Assembly (NCBI GenBank): GCA_002299465.1
Contig: DBNX01000001.1
Location: forward strand, 9,593 to 47,135
Direction: 5' to 3'
Source: Patescibacteria group bacterium UBA661
GTDB taxonomy: Bacteria > Patescibacteriota > Minisyncoccia > Phycocordibacterales > UBA918
DNA: 37,543 nt
The translations under genes were made by a program, and so were the position numbers. How positions within the stretch are numbered: position 1 is the stretch's first letter; every line of letters starts with the position of its first letter. Of the stretch, positions 7,802-15,180 are shown piece after piece. The notes beneath the pieces were generated by a model, which saw only the letters and a list, made by a program, of their open reading frames with translations, was not told where the DNA came from and made no database searches.

Positions 7802-8099
7802 AAATTAACTGGCTAAAGTATAACAGTGTTGTGATAGATGTTTTGTGGGTGGTTGGTATTAACTCATTCCCAAATTTATGTAACGACAAAAATCCCCTTT
7901 CTTCCGCACCAAGTTTATCAATGAGTTTACCTATGGCTCTGCCAGAGATATCAATTTATTCATCGACATTTCTCATGACTGGGTGTGTCTGTTGGTTTGT
8001 TACCGATTACCCTTCGCGCGATTGTGAATAAGAAAGGCACCCAGAGACAACGTCTCTGGGTGCGGTAGAGGTGACCGAAGTCACTAGATCAACAATTGT
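7802..8099. other. Intergenic region
   Basis: It holds the ATPase promoter at 7817-7825 and the hairpin at 8037-8063. The open frame at 7831-8031 starts with GTG, has no ribosome binding site and no recognisable protein features, and I do not regard it as a gene. Confidence 0.4.
8037..8063 (-). terminator. Terminator after the 8.1 kb gene
   Basis: A perfect 12-bp stem (GCACCCAGAGAC/GTCTCTGGGTGC) with a 3-nt loop. On the minus strand it is followed by CTTTCTTATT, so it should end transcripts of the gene at 8100-8573. Confidence 0.65.
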
Positions 8100-8573
8100 T
8101 CAGGCGGAGATATTGAAATCTGCGAGCGTTGCCTGCGCAATCCGCTGGCGGAGAGTCTCGTCTTTGAAGCGCAAGACACTGAAGAAGTCTTGGCTTAATA
8201 AATTTTTTGGGGTTAGGACGCCGTGCACAGTGCCCTTTTTGAGGGCACTAATCACTTCCGCTCTGGGCCATAAGTCGTAGCTGGTCCTTGGATTAAGTAC
8301 CAACCTGGCCTGACCGAGGGAGTAAAAGAAGTCAATTTCCTCCCGTAGGTTGATGAACGATAGTGGTTGGTTATTGTAGTACTTCCAGACGTTACCACGT
8401 TCGATTAGCTTGATTTGTGACTCCTTGACGCTGGTCTTAAAACCTTCTTTACACTGTACAGTGTAAAATGACCCCGGTGAGCCGTCGTCGTGATGCTTGT
8501 GCATGCTGTCATAACAAATCCAGCTAATGATCATCTCGCGTTCGTTGCCATCGTGCGGGAACAGGACGAGCAC
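8100..8573 (-). CDS. Hypothetical protein, possibly 5'-truncated
   Basis: 157 aa from a GTG start. Upstream in frame there is a TGA only four codons before it, and no ATG until codon 14 (MIISWIC), so the real start is uncertain. I recognise no family. The sequence is mixed alpha/beta-like, without membrane segments; it includes GSFYTVQCKEGFKTSV and a C-terminal charged helix (FKDETLRQRIAQATLADF). Codon use is more GC-rich than its neighbours, similar to the operon at 33-35 kb, which may mean recent acquisition. It lies just left of the recombinase remnant and ends at a good terminator. Confidence 0.5.
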   Translation of the reverse strand: MLVLFPHDGNEREMIISWICYDSMHKHHDDGSPGSFYTVQCKEGFKTSVKESQIKLIERGNVWKYYNNQPLSFINLREEIDFFYSLGQARLVLNPRTSYDLWPRAEVISALKKGTVHGVLTPKNLLSQDFFSVLRFKDETLRQRIAQATLADFNISA

Positions 8574-8714
8574 CTTGTCTTGTTCTCAGAATTTAGTCTC
8601 CGGAAGGTCGCCATGGAAGGTGCCCCAAAATTGGCACACCTTTTCTAAAGTTATTTGATAATACTAGAGTTGCTGTGTAGCAGCAAACTGTCTTGGTGAT
8701 AGCCTGAGTGCTGA

Positions 8715-9017
8715 ATGGAACGAAAGAAGAAAAAGATACGTGAGGACCTTGGTTACCTTCGCACGAATAAAATCCCACTTTTGAAATCAAGAGTGTATAC
8801 CCCAAAGGAATACGTAGCTGAGGAAGAAAAACTCGAAGCGCAACTATCGGCACGCAAAGACAGTGAGGATGTATCTGACGTGGCTGTGCGAGAGACAATG
8901 AAAGATATAGAGAAACTTTCAGAACTCTATGTTGCTCAAGATGCGTTGCAATACAAGGTCAAAAAAGGATTTGAAGCCTTTGAGAACCGATTTGTTGCTG
9001 TTTGTGACCCACTAGGT
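8715..9017 (+). pseudogene. Remnant of a large serine recombinase (C-terminal part)
   Basis: The translation matches the C-terminal coiled-coil region of the intact recombinase at 13.4-15.2 kb: KKKKIREDLGYLRTNK against KKKRLREEQKYLRDNK, TPKEYVAEE against TPVGYIEED, ETMKDIEKLSEL against ETMKDIVTLSEL, and FEAFENRFVAVCDP against MKPFESKLLSVCDP. About 28 residues between two copies of SEL are missing, consistent with an internal deletion. Everything upstream (catalytic domain, zinc ribbon) is gone, with a stop codon immediately before the first ATG. Homology ends at the VCDP codons; the open frame itself runs on to 9095. It is the relic of an earlier, related element at the same locus. Confidence 0.8.
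9003..9010 (+). other. Candidate left attachment site
   Basis: TGTGACCC at the end of the decayed recombinase; identical to 15107-15114. It may be homologous coding sequence as much as a recombination core. Confidence 0.4.
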
Positions 9018-9029
9018 TGGCTTTCTGAA

Positions 9030-9144
9030 TTAAGTTTTGTGAGTCATCAGATTCGTTTAACGATATCTTCGCTCTCTGTATTTGAAATGCAGTAAGTACT
9101 GTCACTGCTGTCAGTAGGGCTATAGCCCCCATTTGTAGAATCAT
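9030..9144 (-). CDS. Possible small single-TM protein at the element edge
   Basis: From ATG at 9144 the frame begins MILQMGAIALLTAVTVLTAF, a credible N-terminal transmembrane helix, then QIQRAKISLNESDDSQN. It then enters DNA that is antisense to the recombinase remnant, so the native C-terminus may have been replaced when the element inserted; the open frame continues to 8959. A -10-like TGATACATT lies just upstream. Real gene status is uncertain. Confidence 0.3.
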
Positions 9145-9199
9145 TCAAATGTATCAGGTCTCCACAATTTTTGTGACCAATTTTTTGAAACAATCAAAA

Positions 9200-9616
9200 C
9201 TAGGGTCGCAGTATATCGCGTGTAATTTCTATAAGGTGCTCAGGGTTAGTTCTTAGGTCCACTTCAATTACTGTTTGGTTATCATTGCATTGCTTGAGCT
9301 TTTCCCATTCTCCAGCATAGATATCGTTATCAAACCAAATAAAGTCCGAGTCGAAGTCTATCCCTTGCGTTTTGAGGTCCTGCCAGACAGTAGGCTTGAT
9401 TCTGTCTATGTCAGCATGTAACTCTTCAGGAAGGACTGCTTTCATGATTCTACGGGCATTTGTCGGGTCTCCAGTGGTGCAATGAGTAGTAAGCCAATAC
9501 GTATCGTATGGTCTGAGGGCTACAATAAAATCTTCAAGTCCAACTGCTGGCTTGCAGTACATGTCAGATAGGTCCTCATGAATCATTGTCCCGTCAATGT
9601 CTAAGTAGATTTTCAT
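9200..9616 (-). CDS. HAD-superfamily hydrolase-like protein
   Basis: 138 aa. The N-terminal YLDIDGT supplies the Asp6 nucleophile and Asp8 of HAD motif I. WLTTHC is a motif-II-like Thr/Ser strand, K74 in IKPT is a plausible motif III lysine, and WFDND (Asp96, Asp98) is motif IV. No large cap domain is present, as in small HAD phosphatases acting on macromolecules or nucleotides. It is probably cytoplasmic; the substrate is unknown. As the first cargo gene inside the element it might be an RNA- or nucleotide-end-processing enzyme, but this is a guess. TAAAAT (9623-9628) lies 6 nt before the ATG, implying a leaderless transcript. Confidence 0.65.
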   Translation of the reverse strand: MKIYLDIDGTMIHEDLSDMYCKPAVGLEDFIVALRPYDTYWLTTHCTTGDPTNARRIMKAVLPEELHADIDRIKPTVWQDLKTQGIDFDSDFIWFDNDIYAGEWEKLKQCNDNQTVIEVDLRTNPEHLIEITRDILRP

Positions 9617-9622
9617 ATAAAG

Positions 9623-9628
9623 ATTTTA
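9623..9628 (-). promoter_or_regulatory. -10 element, leaderless start
   Basis: TAAAAT on the minus strand ends 6 nt before the ATG at 9616, preceded by CAGG rather than TG. Confidence 0.4.
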
Positions 9629-9790
9629 CCTGATAATTAGCGTCATTGCTGTCATTAAAATTATTTAAAGAATCAAAGTGAAATATTAAATAAATCAAAA
9701 AAGATGTTGCATCTATATAGATATTTTAATTTTGTCCGAATAGTATTTCTTAAATTAAATCAAAAATATATTTATTTTGAGCTTTTTAAT

Positions 9791-10093
9791 TTAACTGTTT
9801 TTCAAAACCTCCATTATTCTTTCTTGGGACACTTCTATCGAATCAAACTCCCCGTAAATTTTTACGGTAGCATTTAGCTTCGGCACGTACAGCAAGAAAG
9901 GACCATTATATTTTTCAGAGTCTACGTTTTTAGTTCCGTCATCAATTATCCAAGTTGGGTCTTTTGAAATGAGGTCAAATGCAAGGTTTGGGTTTTTTGC
10001 GGCTTGTTTCCAGAATTTTACGTTACCCATCTTGAAAACAATAAAATATACGGCTATGCCAAGCAAAACACCTACAGTAATAATTATATCCAT
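9791..10093 (-). CDS. Small membrane-anchored protein
   Basis: 100 aa. One N-terminal helix (about 3-20, IIITVGVLLGIAVYFIVF) is followed by a soluble beta-rich domain (YNGPFLLYVPKLNATVKIYGEFDSIEVS). I recognise no family. It sits 11 nt downstream of the two-TM gene at 10105-10515 on the same strand and is probably cotranscribed with it. AT-rich, like the rest of the element cargo. Confidence 0.6.
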   Translation of the reverse strand: MDIIITVGVLLGIAVYFIVFKMGNVKFWKQAAKNPNLAFDLISKDPTWIIDDGTKNVDSEKYNGPFLLYVPKLNATVKIYGEFDSIEVSQERIMEVLKNS

Positions 10094-10104
10094 ATTTTAG
10101 TTTT

Positions 10105-10515
10105 TTATGTTGCTAAATAAATACCTAGAAACAAACAAAATATCATCATTAAGTATATCACATATGTATGAACAGTGGTCTTTTCACTATTAAGTTCCTT
10201 AATGACGCCATACAGTCCTCTGTCTTTTACATAAAAATAGTTATCAATCACTTCTCTTCTTACAAGTTTGTCACGGATTTTTATTGCCTTTATTCTACTG
10301 CAAGATATGCTTTTTTGAATATCATCCACATCATTAATTTGGTCTCTGTGAACGAGGCGACGGATTCGACCATAGTCTGTAAATGACTCAATGAAATACC
10401 TGACGCCTATAAATAAATAGTACAAAGGGAGTAAGATTAGTATGACAAAAGAAAAAAATATGGAAATGCTTCCAAAAACTAAATCAATAATATTAATTAA
10501 ATATTCTAAAATCAT
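10105..10515 (-). CDS. Membrane protein with internal winged-helix-like segment
   Basis: About 136 aa from the ATG at 10515. Two hydrophobic helices occupy roughly residues 6-45, then a charged 60-residue cytoplasmic stretch (DDIQKSISCSRIKAIKIRDKLVRREVIDNYFYVKDRG) has the helix-turn-helix-strand rhythm of a winged helix, and a C-terminal TM helix follows. An in-frame ATG at 10533 lies inside a terminator-like hairpin (CCACA...TGTGG then GCTTTTTG), so I prefer the internal start. Function unknown; the layout could suit a membrane-tethered sensor or regulator in the element. Confidence 0.55.
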   Translation of the reverse strand: MILEYLINIIDLVFGSISIFFSFVILILLPLYYLFIGVRYFIESFTDYGRIRRLVHRDQINDVDDIQKSISCSRIKAIKIRDKLVRREVIDNYFYVKDRGLYGVIKELNSEKTTVHTYVIYLMMIFCLFLGIYLAT

Positions 10516-10519
10516 ACAA

Positions 10520-10680
10520 AAAGCCCACCACATGGGTGTGGCCTTTCGGCCACCGATACCGGTTTCCCGATACGGCCCGTCAGAGCTAACCCCATATGAT
10601 GGGTTCTTTAGCTCTGACGGGGCTTATTTATTCGCACCATGCCGGTATCTTGCGACAGCGGGTTAGGTGGCTTTGTTGTC
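10520..10680. other. Hairpin-rich spacer of the element
   Basis: Several nested inverted repeats. A strong stem CCGTCAGAGCTAA/TTAGCTCTGACGG (about 10578-10620) encloses a second small stem, ACCCC..TGGGT. Neighbouring short stems are CCACATGGGTGTGG and GGCCTTTCGGCC. It separates the minus-strand cargo from the plus-strand replication/recombination genes. It could be a bidirectional terminator, a structured regulatory RNA, or an origin-type site for the excised element; the sequence does not decide between these. Confidence 0.45.
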
Positions 10681-10726
10681 TGGACATAATAGCAGTCTGT
10701 CTGGTGTAATACAAGAAAAATAGGGC

Positions 10727-10732
10727 TATAAT
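10727..10732 (+). promoter_or_regulatory. -10 element TATAAT, leaderless start
   Basis: A perfect TATAAT ends 7 nt before the ATG at 10740. It overlaps the earlier in-frame ATG at 10731, which rules that ATG out as the usual start. Confidence 0.55.
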
Positions 10733-10739
10733 GACAGGA

Positions 10740-11531
10740 ATGACAGCAAAATCGAGAGAATCGCAGAGGGTGCACAGAGAGACACTGCGTGCTATTGCTG
10801 AGGATATTTCAGCTAGATACTCAAATAAAGAGATTGTGCAGATTATTGATGATTCGGGTATTGGTGGTTTCTTAAAATCTCAGAAGTTTAAATTCAAGTC
10901 CGTTGAGGATTTTTTAATGCGAATAAGTACCGACACTTCAATTTGTCTCTTTCTAGCTTTCTTAGAGCACCTAACAGATAAGCGTTTGTTTCGCGGGAAC
11001 TCAGACATTTCAGATGGGATTGCTCATAAATATGCAGAGATACTTAGGTTTGACCAAGTAGCCTATCATAAAGGAAAGTGGTATCACGGACCGACTCAAT
11101 TCGAGCTATCTGAGAGATGGGAGTATTGGTATGGCTCAGATGGTGAAGTTTACGAATATGATGGTGATGAAGTGTTTAAATATGAATATTATGTAACCTT
11201 AAATAATGAAGGTTTTCATCTGTTGGAGGGTAAGAGGATGTTTAAAGATAAAGACTATAGAGGGAAACGCGCGCGGGCATTTATTGCCTTACACAGCATT
11301 ATACCTCTGGGAGGTTTTTGTAGTTATGAAGATTATTATAATCATCTAACTACATTTGATAATAAATTATTTAAAGACGGAAACAAAGCTAAAAGTGGTT
11401 TTAATGAGTGGTCTCGAAAATTACTTACTGAAGTACCTCGAAGTGTAAACAAATTCAAAGATAACTTAATCACCACTAAAGATGGTCAAGGATTTGAATA
11501 CTGGAATAAAATACCTAAATCCAAAAATTAA
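10740..11531 (+). CDS. Unknown element-encoded protein (263 aa)
   Basis: I do not recognise a family. The N-terminal half is helical (HRETLRAIAEDISARYSNKEIVQIIDDSGIGGFL, then FLAFLEHLTDKRLF), and the centre is aromatic and acidic (YHGPTQFELSERWEYWYGSDGEVYEYDGD). The last ~75 residues (WSRKLLTEVPRSVNKFKDNLITTKDGQGFEYWNKI) resemble a winged helix ending in a beta-hairpin wing. No TM or signal. It is the first gene of the plus-strand block of the element, so a regulator or a defence protein is possible. The start is chosen because the TATAAT ends 7 nt upstream. Confidence 0.6.
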   Translation: MTAKSRESQRVHRETLRAIAEDISARYSNKEIVQIIDDSGIGGFLKSQKFKFKSVEDFLMRISTDTSICLFLAFLEHLTDKRLFRGNSDISDGIAHKYAEILRFDQVAYHKGKWYHGPTQFELSERWEYWYGSDGEVYEYDGDEVFKYEYYVTLNNEGFHLLEGKRMFKDKDYRGKRARAFIALHSIIPLGGFCSYEDYYNHLTTFDNKLFKDGNKAKSGFNEWSRKLLTEVPRSVNKFKDNLITTKDGQGFEYWNKIPKSKN

Positions 11532-11692
11532 GCTACGAGTCTGTTAGTATCCAGAATTTACCCTTTTAAATCAGGGCTACATTTGCAGTTTTGGATTGTT
11601 TGGATGGCTACGACGAACGTCAATAAAAGATTATTGTCATATTTGTGAGCGATAAGTTTATAAATAAAAAACGCTCATACCAACAAAAAAGT

Positions 11693-13261
11693 ATGACCGA
11701 TGCACAAAACACGAAGGCACCAGTAGATAATACTGATGCCGAAACTAACACTAGTAGTTTACCAGAAAAAACAGAGACGAGCCACGATAACGGCAACAAA
11801 TCTAAGGTGAGTAAGTTACTCAATCAGATATTGTCAGGTGGTGACATGGTTCTGTTTAAGGACCAGCATAACACTCCGTTTGCTCACATCAATGTAGGTA
11901 CTAAGTCGGTAAACCTACCGATAAATAGTAATGACTTTTCTGGTCACTTACGGCATAAGCTATACATGCAATCTAAAGAGATTGTGAGTGATGCTCAGAT
12001 TCGTGAGATTGCCGGTACTCTAGGAACTAAGGCTACCTATGAGGGGCTACAGCATGACCTGTACCATCGTGTAGCCCATAAAAACGGTTCGTTCTATTAC
12101 AACCTACAAAACGACCTAGGAGAAGTTGTTGAAATGACTTCTGATGGTTGGACCATTGTCAGTAGTAAGTCAGTCCCGTATCTCTTTAAAGAGGGGTGCG
12201 GTAAGCCACAAGTAACCCCTGAAAGAGGTGGTGAGCTTCGGGATTTTCTAAAGCTCATTAACATTAAAAACCCTGATGAACAGATGTTGTTTATCAGCAC
12301 TCTACCAGTCCGACTCATTGAAGATATAGACCAAGCTATAACATACGTTTTTGGTCCTGCCGGGTCGGCTAAAACCACTCTTTTACGGATGGTTAAAGAC
12401 TTAATTGACCCAGCATCAGGAGGCGTATCGTTACCTGTTCGCAAGGTCGACAGCCTGCTTACTCTTCTAAATCAAACATGGCTGTTTGCCAACGACAATA
12501 TCAGTAAGATTGATAACGAACTGTCTGATGTTCTTTGTATGGTGGCGACGGGTGGTGAAGATGCTCGACGTACCCTTTATACAGATACGGCACTCACTGT
12601 ACTGAAGATTAAGAATCCCACGTACATAACAGGGGTAAACGTCGAGGCTACAAAGAGCGACTTGATGAGTCGGATTATGCTCTTTAAAACAGAGACAGTC
12701 CCTGCTAGTGATGTTCGTAGTGGGTCTGATATCGCTTCTGAGTTTGAAGTCATCAAGCCAAAACTACTTGGTGCGTTGTTCGATACGCTAGTTTCAGCAA
12801 TCAAAATTAAGGACCAACTACCTCAACGAAGTTCGTTTCGCATGAATGACTTCGCACTTTGGGGAGCCGCTTGTGCTGAGGCTCTTGGTTACGGGGCTAC
12901 AGCCTTTGAACAGGCTCTTGAGCGAGCCACCAAGAATCGTGCGTTCGATGCGATTTACAGCTCTAGCGCTGGTCGTGCTTTGTTGAACTACCTTGACCGA
13001 AACAATGACTTTGAGGGGACCATAACGGACCTACTCAAAGGGCTAAAGGACTCGCGTACTGATAATGATACTGAGTGGAATGAAACGGTAGCCACTAACC
13101 CTGCCAGTCTTGGTAAGAAGTTGCGTGAACTTGAGAATAGCCTCAGTGCTGTAGGTATTACAGTTGATTTCCTTCAGCGAAACGGCTCAGAGCGCCTTAT
13201 CCGTATTCTTAGTACTAGTACACTCAAATCGGCAACAGGTGCTGATAATGAGACGTTCTAG
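11693..13261 (+). CDS. P-loop ATPase/SF3-like helicase of the mobile element
   Basis: About 522 aa. A disordered, polar N-terminus (~45 residues) precedes a domain with Walker A GPAGSAKTT near residue 220 and a WLFANDNIS segment (Walker-B-like strand) about 45 residues later. YITGVNVEA then looks like a sensor strand ending in Asn. This order is reminiscent of D5/SF3-type or DUF927-type ATPases that unwind DNA for plasmid and phage replication; no primase domain is visible. It probably drives replication or maintenance of the element. The frame opens at a GTG (11645), but a TGTCATATT -10-like element there would start transcription beyond it, so I use ATG 11693. A 60-aa gene and the recombinase follow closely. 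Confidence 0.65.
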   Translation: MTDAQNTKAPVDNTDAETNTSSLPEKTETSHDNGNKSKVSKLLNQILSGGDMVLFKDQHNTPFAHINVGTKSVNLPINSNDFSGHLRHKLYMQSKEIVSDAQIREIAGTLGTKATYEGLQHDLYHRVAHKNGSFYYNLQNDLGEVVEMTSDGWTIVSSKSVPYLFKEGCGKPQVTPERGGELRDFLKLINIKNPDEQMLFISTLPVRLIEDIDQAITYVFGPAGSAKTTLLRMVKDLIDPASGGVSLPVRKVDSLLTLLNQTWLFANDNISKIDNELSDVLCMVATGGEDARRTLYTDTALTVLKIKNPTYITGVNVEATKSDLMSRIMLFKTETVPASDVRSGSDIASEFEVIKPKLLGALFDTLVSAIKIKDQLPQRSSFRMNDFALWGAACAEALGYGATAFEQALERATKNRAFDAIYSSSAGRALLNYLDRNNDFEGTITDLLKGLKDSRTDNDTEWNETVATNPASLGKKLRELENSLSAVGITVDFLQRNGSERLIRILSTSTLKSATGADNETF

Positions 13262-13287
13262 GGCTTCTTAAGCGAACGTAGGAGAGT

Positions 13288-13470
13288 ATGAGCCAATCTC
13301 AGGTTACAGACAGTAATGTTAAAACCAACAGAGATTGGCTTTTTACTCCTGCGACAATTGAAAGTATTCGTGAGCTAGGAAGTGTGCTTGAAGGGATACA
13401 TAATCGACTGATAAGTGAGGGCTACACTATTAAGGATGGTATTATTACAAAAGGACATGCCAGTGAATGA
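13288..13470 (+). CDS. Small protein upstream of the recombinase
   Basis: 60 aa, no recognised family. The centre (WLFTPATIESIRELGSVLEGIHNRLISEGY) is a likely helical segment and the protein is soluble. AGGAG lies a few nt before the ATG, a real if close Shine-Dalgarno. It starts 26 nt after the ATPase gene and its end overlaps the recombinase reading frame, so the three genes are probably one operon with coupled translation. A recombination directionality factor or an ATPase partner would be reasonable guesses; the sequence itself shows neither. Confidence 0.6.
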   Translation: MSQSQVTDSNVKTNRDWLFTPATIESIRELGSVLEGIHNRLISEGYTIKDGIITKGHASE

Positions 13471-15169
13471 TAAAAAACTACATGAATCAATCATGCGTGG
13501 TACATACGCTGATTGTTTTCTTATTTATACTAGAAAGAGTACTGATGAAGACAATAATCAGAAAAACTCATTGTCTTATCAAGCTCGAGAGACTCAAAAG
13601 TTTGCTAACCGTGAGCGTTTAAAAATTGCTAATATTTCAATTAAGAATTTCTGTCAGGATGGCATAATTTCAGAAAAGCACTCAGGATTTAAAGACAACA
13701 TTGACCTAATGATTACCGATGATGGTCATGTTCAATATAAATCTGCTCGCCCTAAATTCAGTCTACTTACTCAGTACCTAAACCATAAATATTTTAAAGG
13801 TCTGGTGTGTCTTAGCTATGACCGTTTAAGTCGCAACAAATCGGACAACAATTTGTTAGACAAACTAATTCGGCAAGGGGTAGAAGTTAAGTTTGTTTAT
13901 GCGAGTTACGATAATACTAGCTCAGGTGCGTTACATATGGATATTGACGGTATGTTTGCAGTCCATCACTCCCGCGTTACTAGTGAGAAAGTTCGTATTA
14001 CTACGCGTAACCTACGTGAGCAAGGTGTTTGCACATATAAGGCACCTGTAGGCTACCTGAACAACGGCAACATGCATGAAAAGCCTTTTGACCCCGTTCG
14101 TGCGCCTTTGGTAAAAGACCTGTTTGAGAAATACGATACCGGTGAGTGGACACTACACTCACTTGCTCGTTGGGCTTCTGATATAGGCTTTGTTATGCCT
14201 GCTGTAAGGCGTAGACGAACAGAAGATGAACTACTTGGTGACAGTGATGACAGCGAAAACAAAATTTCTAAGATTGAGCGACCAGTCACATACGGCAACA
14301 TCCACAAGATACTCTCTAACTCCTTTTACAAGGGCTACATTATTGGTCCTGATGGTTTTGACGTTAAGAGTGTTAGTCATAAAGCACTTGTTTCTGAAGA
14401 GCTATTCAGTTCGGTCCAACAGAAGCTAAAGAAAAAGAAAGTGAGTCAACACTACTCTGTTTGTTTGGACCATCCATATCGGAAGCTAGTACGTTGTGTT
14501 CATTGTGAGCGACTCTATACGCCTTACGAAAAGAAAGGGGCTACTTATTACGGTTCTAAGTGTAAAGCTGGTTGTGTTAATGCGGTAACAAGTTTTAATA
14601 CTGATGTTCTTGAGAACAAAGTAGCTGAACTATTATCACGATTATATTTCACTCCTGAGGAACTAGAGGAGTTTGAATATCGAGTACAAACAGACTTATC
14701 TTTGGTGGAAGCTAGCCGACAAAGGAATCTTCGTGATATTGAGCAAAAGAAAAAGCGTTTGCGTGAGGAGCAAAAATATCTTCGTGATAATAAACTTACT
14801 CTTCTTAAAGCTGGAGCCTACACACCTGTTGGCTATATCGAGGAGGATACTCGCATCAGTAATGAGATACACCTCTTACTCAAAGAGGAGGTAGTATCTG
14901 AAGAAGCAATGTTAGAAACAATGAAGGATATTGTGACACTTTCCGAACTACTGAAAAACATTACAGGGTATTACAAACATGCAAAAACACCTGAACGAGA
15001 GAAAATAGCACGGATTATCTTTTCCGAACTCTATATGACTGAAGATACGTTGAAATTTAAGCTTACAACTGGCATGAAGCCTTTTGAAAGTAAACTTTTG
15101 TCTGTGTGTGACCCTACGGGGAATCGAACCCCGGTTACAGGAATGAGAATCCTGTGTCCTAGCCGCTAG
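13457..15169 (+). CDS. Large serine recombinase (integrase) of the tRNA-Glu element
   Basis: About 570 aa. The resolvase-type catalytic domain holds IYTRKSTDED (nucleophile Ser28) and LSYDRLSRNK. The recombinase domain (APVGYLNN..., about 195-310) is followed by a zinc ribbon (CVHC...C...C, about 345-372) and a long charged coiled coil (about 410-500), the order of large serine integrases. It would cut and rejoin attP/attB for insertion and excision. Starts at ATG 13457, GTG 13463 (AAAGGA 7 nt upstream) and ATG 13493 are all possible. The normal family ending appears to be ...SVCDP: the last 18 codons are read antisense through tRNA-Glu, so the current C-terminus is created by the insertion. 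Confidence 0.85.
   Translation: MPVNDKKLHESIMRGTYADCFLIYTRKSTDEDNNQKNSLSYQARETQKFANRERLKIANISIKNFCQDGIISEKHSGFKDNIDLMITDDGHVQYKSARPKFSLLTQYLNHKYFKGLVCLSYDRLSRNKSDNNLLDKLIRQGVEVKFVYASYDNTSSGALHMDIDGMFAVHHSRVTSEKVRITTRNLREQGVCTYKAPVGYLNNGNMHEKPFDPVRAPLVKDLFEKYDTGEWTLHSLARWASDIGFVMPAVRRRRTEDELLGDSDDSENKISKIERPVTYGNIHKILSNSFYKGYIIGPDGFDVKSVSHKALVSEELFSSVQQKLKKKKVSQHYSVCLDHPYRKLVRCVHCERLYTPYEKKGATYYGSKCKAGCVNAVTSFNTDVLENKVAELLSRLYFTPEELEEFEYRVQTDLSLVEASRQRNLRDIEQKKKRLREEQKYLRDNKLTLLKAGAYTPVGYIEEDTRISNEIHLLLKEEVVSEEAMLETMKDIVTLSELLKNITGYYKHAKTPEREKIARIIFSELYMTEDTLKFKLTTGMKPFESKLLSVCDPTGNRTPVTGMRILCPSR
15107..15114 (+). other. Candidate right attachment site in tRNA-Glu
   Basis: TGTGACCC spans the discriminator and first acceptor pairs of tRNA-Glu and also encodes part of the recombinase VCDP. 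Identical octamer at 9003-9010. Confidence 0.5.
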
Positions 15170-15180
15170 ACGATAGGGCC
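15109..15180 (-). tRNA. tRNA-Glu (anticodon CTC)
   Basis: A 72-nt cloverleaf on the minus strand: acceptor GGCCCTA with TAGGGTC (one G-T pair), anticodon stem CAGGA/TCCTG around loop TTCTCAT (CTC at 15145-15147), T arm CGGGG TTCGATT CCCCG, discriminator A, no encoded CCA. The 3' half overlaps the end of the serine recombinase gene on the other strand. Pieces of its 5' half recur upstream at 15211-15231 and 15308-15328. Confidence 0.95.

Larger units (their letters stand above)
9003..15114 (+). mobile_element. Integrated element in tRNA-Glu, about 6.1 kb
   Basis: The right boundary is where the recombinase gene (13.46-15.17 kb) runs into the 3' end of tRNA-Glu at TGTGACCC (15107-15114). The left boundary is the same octamer at 9003-9010, at the end of the recombinase remnant; 12 of 13 surrounding bases match. 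Contents left to right: HAD-like protein, two membrane proteins, a hairpin-rich spacer, an unknown 263-aa protein, a P-loop ATPase, a 60-aa protein and the serine recombinase. The recombinase at one end, its gene overlapping att, and a tRNA 3' target are classic features of an integrative element. Since the octamer also encodes part of VCDP, the exact ends are inferred. Confidence 0.7.

Noticed and set aside
7831..8031. 66-codon frame starting with GTG
   Set aside because: No SD, no usable promoter distance, random composition, opposite the ATPase promoter.
10731..10739. Upstream ATG for the 263-aa element protein
   Set aside because: Lies within the TATAAT box, so it is not transcribed from that promoter.
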